Of a stretch of 64,000 nt of DNA, positions 27,454 to 34,746 are shown one piece after another. Origin of the DNA: Chryseobacterium sp. VAUSW3 (GTDB lineage: Bacteria; Bacteroidota; Bacteroidia; Flavobacteriales; Weeksellaceae). A program made the translations under genes and the position numbers. Within the stretch, counting starts at the first letter, position 1, and each line of letters opens with the position of its first letter. The stretch spans positions 111,783 to 175,782 of the forward strand of contig NZ_NIUY01000004.1 of the NCBI RefSeq assembly GCF_002205795.1, in the 5' to 3' direction. The notes under the pieces are model-generated. The model saw nothing but the letters and a program-made list of their open reading frames with translations, did not search any database and was not told the origin of the DNA.

Positions 27454-27744
27454 TTATTTTTTCTTAGCGCCCATTACAGCTCCTGCTAAATCTGCACCAG
27501 CTTTAAATTTAGCAACTTTTTTAGCAGCAATTTTAATTGGTTTTTTGGTCGCAGGGTTAATACCTTGTCTTGCAGCTCTTTCAGCTACAGAGAACGTACC
27601 GAAACCAACTAAAGAAACTTTACCGTCTTTTTTCTTCAAAGTAGAAGTTACGTTAGAAATGAAAGATTCTAAAGCAGCTTTTGCAGCAACTTTTGTAATG
27701 TTCGCATCTTTTGCGATTGCGTCGATTAATTCAGACTTGTTCAT
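27454..27744 (-). CDS. HU family DNA-binding protein
   Basis: A histone-like nucleoid protein of 96 residues. It begins MNKSELIDAIAKDANITK, has the GFGTFSVAERAARQGINPATKKPI beta-arm that inserts in the DNA minor groove, and ends in a basic GAVMGAKKK. The ATG at 27744 is chosen; an upstream extension to 27792 would run through the -7 promoter box. Strong promoter and biased codon use suggest high expression. Confidence 0.95.
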   Translation of the reverse strand: MNKSELIDAIAKDANITKVAAKAALESFISNVTSTLKKKDGKVSLVGFGTFSVAERAARQGINPATKKPIKIAAKKVAKFKAGADLAGAVMGAKKK

Positions 27745-27778
27745 AATAATATTATTAAGGTTAGTTTTATTGTTAAAG

Positions 27779-27809
27779 CAAATATAAAACAATTTTCAAA
27801 TTGTGCAAA
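27779..27809 (-). promoter_or_regulatory. full -33/-7 promoter of the HU gene
   Basis: On the minus strand TTTG (27806-27809), a spacer of 19 bases and TATATTTG (27779-27786) match the Bacteroidota consensus exactly, ending 34 bases before the ATG. The spacer contains the inverted repeat CAATTT-GA-AAATTG, a possible operator. Confidence 0.8.
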
Positions 27810-28131
27810 TTTTTTATATATAATTAATCAAAACTTGAGAAAAGAGTATAATTTAACATAAACTTATAAATCAGGATTTTTTCAATTAATAAGCATTTGC
27901 AGCTTATAAAATCATGCCAAAACCTTTAGAATCCTACGTTTTCTGATTTCAGTTTTTTATTATTCATAATTATGAATTATTGAATTTGCATTGGATTTTT
28001 TGGTGCAACAGATGCTCTGTAAGTGTTAAATTATTGATAGTGATGATATTCCCAGGCTTCTGAAGTGGGTTTTACCTAGAGAATATTAGAATTAAAAGAT
28101 TAAAATTCTCACTCGTTTTGATTAAAATAAT
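27810..28131. other. AT-rich gene-free stretch upstream of panD
   Basis: No reading frame, RNA gene or strong hairpin is supported in these bases. A short palindrome ATTCATAATTATGAAT lies at about 27963-27978. The region separates two divergent promoters. Confidence 0.6.
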
Positions 28132-28139
28132 TAAATTTG
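28132..28139 (+). promoter_or_regulatory. -7 box abutting the panD start
   Basis: TAAATTTG ends four bases before the panD ATG, predicting a leaderless or nearly leaderless transcript. Confidence 0.5.
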
Positions 28140-28143
28140 CGCC

Positions 28144-28494
28144 ATGTTAATTGAAGTATTTAAATCTAAAATCCACAGAGTCCGGGTTACCGAATCAGAC
28201 CTTAATTATATCGGCAGCATCACGATTGATGAAGACCTCCTGGAGGCCTCCGGAATTGTGGTGGGGGAAAGGGTGTATATCGTAAATGTAAACAATGGTG
28301 AACGTTTCGATACCTATGCCATAAAAGGAAAAAGAAAATCCGGCGAAATATGCCTCAATGGTCCGGCAGCTAGGCGCGTACAGAAAGATGATATCATCAT
28401 TATTATTTCTTATGCCCAAATGACGCCAGAAGAAGCGCAGACTTTCCAGCCCAAGATTATTTTCCCTGATGAAAAGACCAATCTCCTTACTTAA
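28144..28494 (+). CDS. panD: aspartate 1-decarboxylase
   Basis: It makes beta-alanine for pantothenate and CoA synthesis. The 116-residue proenzyme self-cleaves between Gly24 and Ser25 (YIGSITID) to create the pyruvoyl cofactor; this site and the substrate-binding region [11 protein letters not shown] are intact. It lies 30 bases before a membrane flippase-like gene on the same strand, probably cotranscribed. Confidence 0.95.
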   Translation: MLIEVFKSKIHRVRVTESDLNYIGSITIDEDLLEASGIVVGERVYIVNVNNGERFDTYAIKGKRKSGEICLNGPAARRVQKDDIIIIISYAQMTPEEAQTFQPKIIFPDEKTNLLT

Positions 28495-28524
28495 TTTCTG
28501 AATCCGCACTTAAATTTCCCCCCT

Positions 28525-29562
28525 TTGGAAGAAAATAAAACCCCAAATCCTCTAAAAACACTCATTACAGTTTCTGTTTCTCTTGCTATTGCAGGACTTT
28601 TTATGTGGTTCGCACTGAAAGGAATGGAATTCAAAAAAATTGCAGGTTACTTTGCAAAAGCTAATTACTTCTGGGTTTTAGCCGCGGCATTCTTCGGGCT
28701 TCTGGCTTATTGGTTTCGGGCGGTCCGTTGGAATCTGCTTTTGGAACCGATGGGTTATAAAATTTCGAATTCTAACGCATTGTGGACGATTTCTTTCGGA
28801 TATTTGATGAACCTTACCATTCCCAGAAGCGGAGAGCTTGCCCGTTCTACCGCCCTTTTCGGAGTTGAAAAAGTTCCTGTAGACAAATCTTTCGGTACCA
28901 TTATTCTCGAACGGGTAGTGGATCTTGTATGTATGGGAGGATTTCTGCTGCTGACCCTGATTTTTAAATATGATGCAATTCTTTCCTTTTACCGGTATGT
29001 CACTCAGGAAAAAAGCAAAACTGCGGAACCGGAATCTGGAAACGGACTTTATATCTTTTTAGGGCTGGTGATTCTTGCCTGTATTTTATTTTTCAGCCTA
29101 AGAAAAAGACTTGAGAAATTTTTGCTGTATCAGAAAATTTTAAACTTTGCCACCGGAATTTTTCAAGGTTTGATGTCGATTTTTAAAATGCAGCAGAAAG
29201 GGAAATTCATTCTTTTATCCCTTGCCATCTGGATTTCTTACTACCTGGCAGCATATCTCGTATGTTTTGCGCTTCCGGAAACTTCGGATTTTACTTTTGC
29301 AGATGGCTTTTTTATCATTGTTGTAGGGACTTTAGGAATGATGGTTCCGGCATCCGGCGGAATCGGTGCTTTTCACTTCGCGCTGAAACTGGGGATTATG
29401 GCACTCTTTCTTTCAATGGGTAAAAACCCAGAAGAAGGTGGCGAAGTAGGGCTGTCTTATGCATTTATCTCCCACACCATGCAGCTCGTCATCATGATTG
29501 TGATGGGGGTTATATCGATTCCGGTACTTGCAAGGGAACGTGGTCGTTTGCTTTCAAAATAG
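28525..29562 (+). CDS. lysylphosphatidylglycerol synthase transmembrane-type (UPF0104) protein
   Basis: The 345-residue protein is polytopic, with about eight to nine helices and the family signatures YWFRAVRWNLLLEPMGYKIS, NLTIPRSGELARSTAL, SFGTIILERVVDLV and MMVPASGGIGAFHFALK. It corresponds to the flippase-like half of MprF without the synthase domain; substrates of such proteins are unknown, probably lipid-linked. The start is a TTG at 28525, which gives the conserved N-terminus with no ATG nearer. Probably in one unit with panD. Confidence 0.87.
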   Translation: MEENKTPNPLKTLITVSVSLAIAGLFMWFALKGMEFKKIAGYFAKANYFWVLAAAFFGLLAYWFRAVRWNLLLEPMGYKISNSNALWTISFGYLMNLTIPRSGELARSTALFGVEKVPVDKSFGTIILERVVDLVCMGGFLLLTLIFKYDAILSFYRYVTQEKSKTAEPESGNGLYIFLGLVILACILFFSLRKRLEKFLLYQKILNFATGIFQGLMSIFKMQQKGKFILLSLAIWISYYLAAYLVCFALPETSDFTFADGFFIIVVGTLGMMVPASGGIGAFHFALKLGIMALFLSMGKNPEEGGEVGLSYAFISHTMQLVIMIVMGVISIPVLARERGRLLSK

Positions 29563-29702
29563 AATTTCTTTTTCTTGTGTGCTGCGTGCGTAGTTAATCA
29601 TAATTGATTTTTATTGATTATTTAATAAAAAATCAGCCTTTTGTGTGTCGATAGGAATGGTATTTGATGTGTTTTTTATTGATTAACATAAAATACACAA
29701 GT

Positions 29703-30425
29703 ATGAACAAATTACTATGCCCTATTTTAATGTTGTGTGTATCATCAATTATTTACGCACAGTCAGGTAATGTTGGAATCAATACAACAAATCCGCAGGC
29801 TACTTTAGATGTGAATGGCAATCTAAAGGTTAGAACAGTTGAAACAGTTACTTCTGCATCCAATGACCAAGCCGTATTGTTAATAGACAAATCTGCATCC
29901 GGAGATTTTGTTTTAAAGGAAATTGCGGTAAGTAATTTGCTGGGTTCCACCGGTGCAGGTTCTTCTGCGTATTCTGCGCACCGCAATGGCAGCTGGTCAT
30001 TGCTTAATATTAACCTTGGTGGCAGCACTTATCCTATCAGTCTTTCTGGAAATGACACTAGGATTGGAGATTCGGCATTGTTTACCGATGGAGTGTATAC
30101 TGCTCCTATATCCGGAATATACGATGTGAATTTTGAAGTTCAGTTAAGTGGGGTTGATCTTACCGTTCTTTCCGGTAAAAGTTTAGTTTTATATAAAAAT
30201 ACCGCCGTTTGGCAAACTAAACCGTTCAATGGCGTGAGGGTAGAAGTGGGTCCTTTTCCGGTTGCTACAGTACCGGTAACGTCCACGAGCCTCCATTCTC
30301 TTGTTCAGTTAGATGCTGGTGATACACTTACGTTCGCCCTCAACACAGGCGGTGTTCTTCCGGTAAATTTAGGCGTTCTGCCTGTTTCCTATACTTCTTT
30401 AAAACTTTTTAAAGTTGCAGATTAG
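29703..30425 (+). CDS. secreted protein with C1q/TNF-like C-terminal domain
   Basis: The protein has 240 residues: signal peptide ending SIIYAQ, then GNVGINTTNPQATLDVNGNL, a motif common in Bacteroidota surface proteins and in phage tail-fibre heads, and a C-terminal beta-sandwich (about 105-240) with DGVYTAPISGIYDVNFEVQL and LDAGDTLTFAL typical of C1q-like jelly rolls. It is probably an exported trimeric surface protein. The ATG at 29703 is chosen because it starts the signal peptide. No type IX sorting tail is seen. Confidence 0.7.
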   Translation: MNKLLCPILMLCVSSIIYAQSGNVGINTTNPQATLDVNGNLKVRTVETVTSASNDQAVLLIDKSASGDFVLKEIAVSNLLGSTGAGSSAYSAHRNGSWSLLNINLGGSTYPISLSGNDTRIGDSALFTDGVYTAPISGIYDVNFEVQLSGVDLTVLSGKSLVLYKNTAVWQTKPFNGVRVEVGPFPVATVPVTSTSLHSLVQLDAGDTLTFALNTGGVLPVNLGVLPVSYTSLKLFKVAD

Positions 30426-30474
30426 TGAAATAATGAGTTAATCAAAAAACTTTAAGATGCTTCTGCAAAGACCA

Positions 30475-30505
30475 AAAAACACGTGAAAATTTCACGTGTT
30501 TTTTT
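30475..30505. terminator. terminator between C1q-like and M3 peptidase genes
   Basis: A long perfect palindrome centred on CACGTGAAAATTTCACGTG, with flanking A and T runs, between convergent genes. Confidence 0.9.
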
Positions 30506-30521
30506 ACAAATCTATTTGTTC

Positions 30522-32540
30522 TTATGATCCAAAAGCTCTTTTCAGTAGGCTTTCAACTTTTGGTTCGCTTCCTCGGAAGTTTTTATAAAGTTCCATCGGA
30601 TCTTTTGTGCCTCCTGAGGATAGCAAGACTTTATACTTTGCGGCGATTTCCGGATTGAAAATTCCGTTTTCTTTGAAATATTGAAAAGCATCCGCATCCA
30701 AGACTTCGGCCCATTTATAGGAATAGTAACCCGCAGAATATCCGCCCTGGAAAATATGCGAAAAGCTTGTGCTCATTGCCGTTTCCGGATTTGATGGATA
30801 AAGGTTAGTGGCCTTTGTTTCTTCGGTTTCAAAGGTTTTAATGTCGCCAACCTTGTCGGCATTGCTGTGGTAAGCCATATCCAGAAGCCCGAAACCAAGC
30901 TGCCTTAAAGTCTGGTAACCTTCCATGAAATTTTTGGAATCCGAAATTTTCTGGATTTTCTCATCCGGCAAAACTTCACCGGTTTTATAATGTTTGGCGA
31001 AAGTTTTGAGGAATTCCGGTTCATAACAGAAATTCTCCAGAAACTGCGACGGAAGCTCTACAAAATCCCATTTTACCGAAGTTCCTGAAAGGTTTGGATA
31101 CGTGGTATCTGCCAGAACCCCATGAAGCGCGTGACCAAATTCGTGGAAAAGCGTGGTTACTTCCTGAAAAGTGAGCAGGCTTGGCGTGTCTGAAGTGGGT
31201 TTCGAGAAATTGCAGACTACAGAAATATGCGGTCTGGAATTTTCTCCGTTTTTCCGGAACTGATTTTTAAAACTCGTCATCCACGCGCCGGCACGTTTGC
31301 CTTTTCTTGGGAAATAATCCACATATAGAAGTGCTTTAAATACGCCGTTTTCAAAAATTTCGTACGTTTTTACTTCTTCGTGGTATTTCTGGATCTCGGT
31401 GGATTCCACAAAATCAAGTCCGAAAAGTTTTTTAGCCAAACCGAAAACGGCTTCCTGAACTTTTTCGAGATGGAAATAAGGTTTCAATTCTTCATCATCG
31501 ATATCAAATTTCTGTTTGCGGAGTTTTTCTGCATAAAAAGCATGATCGTAACTCTGCATTTCTTCAATTCCGTCTGCTTTTGCAAGTGTTTTAAGTTCTT
31601 CGATTTCTTTTTCTGCGTAAGGTTTGGCTTTCTCCAGAAGTTCATTTAAAAAAGAAGTTACCTGATCCGGAGATTTTGCCATTCTTTCTTCCAGAACGTA
31701 TTCCGCATAGTTTTTATAGCCCAGTAACTGCGCTTTTTCCTGCTTGAGGGTGATGATCTCTTTAATGAGATTCTGGTTATCAAACTCATTATTGCTGAAT
31801 GATTTTTTTCCGTTCGCCAATGCCAGTTCTTTTCTCAGTTCGCGGTTTTCCGCATACGTCATAAAGGGAATATAACTCGGGTACTGCAGCGTCACCACAA
31901 AACCTTCCAGATTGCGCTCTTTCGCATCTTCCTGGTATTGCTGAAGGATCGCTTCCGGAATTCCGGCCAGGTCTTTTTCGTCGGTGATATGTTTAAAATA
32001 ATTATTGGTTTCAGCCAGTACATTCTGCCCAAACTGAAGCGATTTTTTAGATAGCTCGATGCTGATTTCCTTAAATTTTTCTTTATCGGTTTCATTCAGC
32101 AGAGCGCCGCTTCGCACAAAACCTTTGTAAGTTTCGCTTAGAAGCATCTGTTGTTCTTCGTTCAGTTGATATTTTTGCTGTTCTTCGTAAACTTTTTTAA
32201 TCTTGCTGAAGAGTTTTTCGTTTTGCGAGATTTTTGCTGAAAATTCTGTTAAAAGTGGCGAAACTTCCTGCGCGATTTTCTGTATTTCGTAATTCGTTTC
32301 AGCTGAATTCAGATTAAAGAAGATGCTGGAAACCACATCAAGTTTTTCGCCCGAGTAGGCCAACGCTTCGATAACATTTTCAAAACTTGGTTCTTCCTTA
32401 TTTTCAACAATATCATCGATCTCTTTTTCGGAAATTTTAATCAGCTCCTGAAAAGCGGGCAGAAAATGCTCTTCCTTTATTTCGTTGAAAGGTGCTGAAC
32501 GGTGTTTGGTATTGAAATTTTCTAATAATGGATTTTGCAT
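30522..32540 (-). CDS. M3 family zinc metallopeptidase (oligopeptidase A / Dcp-like)
   Basis: A cytoplasmic oligopeptidase of 672 residues. The zinc motif HEFGHALHG is at about 466-474, with the third ligand Glu in FVELPSQFLENF about 25 residues later, and the conserved YYSYKWAEVLDADAF segment near the C-terminus. There is no signal peptide, so it probably degrades peptides inside the cell. The choice between peptidyl-dipeptidase Dcp and oligopeptidase A cannot be made here. Confidence 0.93.
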   Translation of the reverse strand: MQNPLLENFNTKHRSAPFNEIKEEHFLPAFQELIKISEKEIDDIVENKEEPSFENVIEALAYSGEKLDVVSSIFFNLNSAETNYEIQKIAQEVSPLLTEFSAKISQNEKLFSKIKKVYEEQQKYQLNEEQQMLLSETYKGFVRSGALLNETDKEKFKEISIELSKKSLQFGQNVLAETNNYFKHITDEKDLAGIPEAILQQYQEDAKERNLEGFVVTLQYPSYIPFMTYAENRELRKELALANGKKSFSNNEFDNQNLIKEIITLKQEKAQLLGYKNYAEYVLEERMAKSPDQVTSFLNELLEKAKPYAEKEIEELKTLAKADGIEEMQSYDHAFYAEKLRKQKFDIDDEELKPYFHLEKVQEAVFGLAKKLFGLDFVESTEIQKYHEEVKTYEIFENGVFKALLYVDYFPRKGKRAGAWMTSFKNQFRKNGENSRPHISVVCNFSKPTSDTPSLLTFQEVTTLFHEFGHALHGVLADTTYPNLSGTSVKWDFVELPSQFLENFCYEPEFLKTFAKHYKTGEVLPDEKIQKISDSKNFMEGYQTLRQLGFGLLDMAYHSNADKVGDIKTFETEETKATNLYPSNPETAMSTSFSHIFQGGYSAGYYSYKWAEVLDADAFQYFKENGIFNPEIAAKYKVLLSSGGTKDPMELYKNFRGSEPKVESLLKRAFGS

Positions 32541-32622
32541 AGTGTAAGATTTGTGAACGGAAACTTAAAGTAAGGTCAAAGCAATGTCATACGAAGGTGT
32601 AAATTTACTGAAATTTATATTT

Positions 32623-32630
32623 TATATTTG
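32623..32630 (+). promoter_or_regulatory. -7 box for the SRPBCC gene
   Basis: TATATTTG is 29 bases before the ATG at 32660. Confidence 0.5.
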
Positions 32631-32659
32631 TTTAAACATTAAAACTAAAATAAACCGTC

Positions 32660-33178
32660 ATGAAAACTTTTTTAAAAATCCTGGTGGGCGTAGTTGCTGC
32701 ACTTATCGTTATCATGCTGCTGATGGGTAAGAAGTACCATTTCGAAACTTCTGCCGTCATCAATGCACCGGCCGATAAAGTATGGCAAAACATGAGTTCG
32801 ATGAAGGCTTTCAACCAGTGGAATCCGTTTATGGACCTGGACCCGAATGTAAAAGTGACTTACTCCGGAAATTCCGGTGAAGTTGGCGACCAGTATTGCT
32901 GGGAAGGTAATGATGATGCGGGAAAAGGCTGCCACATCGTTACCGCTTTGGTCCCGAATCAGAAACAGTCTACCAAAATGCTTTTCGAAAAACCTTTTGA
33001 AAGCGAAGCGACCTCAGATTTGGTTTTGAGTCCGGAAGGAAATTCTACAAAAGTCACTTGGTCAATGGATTGTGAACTCGATTACCCGATGAACCTGATG
33101 AAGCTTTTTATGGACTCACAGATGGACAAATCCTACGGTTCGGGTCTGAAGAAACTTAAATTAATCTCAGAAGAATAA
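32660..33178 (+). CDS. membrane-anchored SRPBCC (polyketide cyclase-like) protein
   Basis: The 172-residue protein has one N-terminal membrane helix (about 4-23) and an SRPBCC domain starting HFETSAVINAPADKVWQNMSSMKAFNQWNPFM and ending with a helix SYGSGLKKLKL. These domains bind hydrophobic ligands; there is no clue to the ligand here. It is a single gene with its own -7 box and terminator. Confidence 0.85.
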   Translation: MKTFLKILVGVVAALIVIMLLMGKKYHFETSAVINAPADKVWQNMSSMKAFNQWNPFMDLDPNVKVTYSGNSGEVGDQYCWEGNDDAGKGCHIVTALVPNQKQSTKMLFEKPFESEATSDLVLSPEGNSTKVTWSMDCELDYPMNLMKLFMDSQMDKSYGSGLKKLKLISEE

Positions 33179-33196
33179 TTCGGGCTGAAAACTTGT

Positions 33197-33223
33197 AAGT
33201 CGGGCATTAGTCCGACTTCTTTC
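33197..33223 (+). terminator. terminator after the SRPBCC gene
   Basis: AAGTCGG (33197-33203) and CCGACTT (33212-33218) form a 7 bp stem with an 8-base loop, followed by CTTTCTT. Confidence 0.75.
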
Positions 33224-33371
33224 TTCCTGCACGTTTTGGTTATTCATAAGCCGGAGGTAATTCAGAAAAATATGAGGAAGGATTGAAATCATCAAAAATA
33301 ATTACCTTAAATTTGCCTTCAATACGTGAAAAACTGTTTTTCCGGAATTCAAAACCTTATAAAAATATTTA

Positions 33372-34427
33372 ATGAAGAAAATTACAGCCCTTGCGCTTCT
33401 TTCTATAGCCCTTGTTTCCTGTAAAAAAGAAACCAAAACCATTACCAAAGTCGATCCCGAAACCGGTAAAACTGTTACGGTTGAAGTTCCTGTAGAGGAC
33501 TCAGTAAAGATTGAAAAAACGGCAGCAGCAGCTGCGGCAATTAAAGATTCTATGGGACTGTACACACAGTCTTTTAAGCTGGAAATTGGCAAAACCTATC
33601 CACTGAAAACCTATCAGAAAGATGTGCAGACCATGACCGCGCCGGATGGTAAAACCCAAAGCGGAACCAGCGAAAGTACCGATGAAATGTCATTTACGGT
33701 AAATAAGTTCGAAAACGGAATTTACGATATCACCATCAACCTAATCGGTAAAAGAAATGCCCAGTCGGCAAACGGAAAAACCGTGGCTGTTGATACCAAA
33801 CTTGCGGAACCGGCAGATGAACAGCTGAAAATGATGTGGAAAGTGAATAAAGCCCTTGTTGGAAACAAACTTAATATGAAGATGGGTGAAGACGGTAAAG
33901 TGATTTCGATTACAGGTTTCGATCCGGTTTATAGTAAAATTGCTGCTTCCGCAGGAGCTGCGATTAAAGATGCTAAGCAGAAAACGGCTTTTGTAAACAG
34001 TTTTAAAGAAAGTTTTAACGAAAAAGTCCTGAAAGAACAGTTTACCAAAAACCTGCTTTTGCTTCCGGCAAAAGGCGTAAAAATCGGCGACAAATGGTCC
34101 CAAAGTGAAAATGCAACACCCGACGGGAAAATTAAACTCACCACCACGTACATGCTGAAAAGTGTGGGCGATGGAGTAGCCGTAATTGCCGTAGGAGGCG
34201 GAATTCCCAAAAAATCTGATAAGAAAACCCAGGAAGGAATTACCCGAAGCATGAGTTCTGAACTTTCTCAGAACGGAATCATTACACTTGATCAGAATAC
34301 CGGCTGGATAAAAAACCAAACAATTTCTGTGAAAACGACGCAGTCTGAAACACTTTCCGATGGCAAACAGTCGCAAACCATGAAAAGCGTTTCTAATTCG
34401 ACGGTAGAGGTAAATCCGGCGAAGTAA
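33372..34427 (+). CDS. DUF6263-like lipoprotein
   Basis: The 351-residue protein has a lipobox (LVSCKKE, Cys17). A short Thr/Ala-rich linker leads to a mostly beta domain with FKLEIGKTYPLKTYQKDVQTM and later WKVNKALVGNKLNMKMGEDGKVISITGFD, a pattern of the Flavobacteriia DUF6263 family (assigned from memory). Function unknown; expected on the outer membrane or periplasmic face. Next gene 38 bases downstream. Confidence 0.72.
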   Translation: MKKITALALLSIALVSCKKETKTITKVDPETGKTVTVEVPVEDSVKIEKTAAAAAAIKDSMGLYTQSFKLEIGKTYPLKTYQKDVQTMTAPDGKTQSGTSESTDEMSFTVNKFENGIYDITINLIGKRNAQSANGKTVAVDTKLAEPADEQLKMMWKVNKALVGNKLNMKMGEDGKVISITGFDPVYSKIAASAGAAIKDAKQKTAFVNSFKESFNEKVLKEQFTKNLLLLPAKGVKIGDKWSQSENATPDGKIKLTTTYMLKSVGDGVAVIAVGGGIPKKSDKKTQEGITRSMSSELSQNGIITLDQNTGWIKNQTISVKTTQSETLSDGKQSQTMKSVSNSTVEVNPAK

Positions 34428-34465
34428 TCGGCGGCAAATTGTTCATTTCTTAATCGCGATAAACA

Positions 34466-34690
34466 ATGAAGTATATTTTAGAATTAATTCTCGCAACCAT
34501 CATCATTTTTTTCCTTTGGAATATTTTAAAAAGAATGTTTTTCAGCAATTTTTATAAATTCCCAAGACCAGAAAACAGAAACGAAACACAGTCCCGAAAA
34601 ACCAAGAAAAATTTGGACTCCAAAATTAACTGGGATGCAGAAACGGTTGATTACGAAGAAGTAAAAGAAAATAAAGACAAAGAAAAATAA
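34466..34690 (+). CDS. small membrane protein, DUF4834-like
   Basis: The 74-residue protein has a single N-terminal membrane helix (3-25) and a basic then acidic hydrophilic tail. It matches the layout of DUF4834, a small Bacteroidota family of unknown function often next to a YfhO gene, as here. A hairpin terminator follows immediately. Confidence 0.72.
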   Translation: MKYILELILATIIIFFLWNILKRMFFSNFYKFPRPENRNETQSRKTKKNLDSKINWDAETVDYEEVKENKDKEK

Positions 34691-34696
34691 ACGCAG

Positions 34697-34732
34697 CCCT
34701 TTTGAAATTAGTAGTTTTGAAAGGGTTTTTAT
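34697..34732 (+). terminator. terminator between the DUF4834-like gene and the yfhO-like gene
   Basis: CCCTTT (34697-34702) pairs with AAAGGG (34720-34725) before TTTTTATT. It contains a TTG that could be read as an upstream start of the next gene, and so argues against that start. Confidence 0.65.
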
Positions 34733-34746
34733 TGATGATATTCACT

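Noticed and set aside
27745..27792. Longer HU protein with 16 extra residues
   Set aside because: The extension includes the -7 promoter box and has no match to the HU N-terminus.
33741..34376. Long open frame of 211 codons opposite the DUF6263-like lipoprotein gene
   Set aside because: It lies wholly inside a convincing lipoprotein gene on the other strand, and its residue mix is that of a shadow frame (rich in Phe, Cys, His and Arg).
34702..34746. TTG start for the YfhO-like protein
   Set aside because: The TTG lies within a terminator hairpin; the ATG at 34747 begins the hydrophobic N-terminus.
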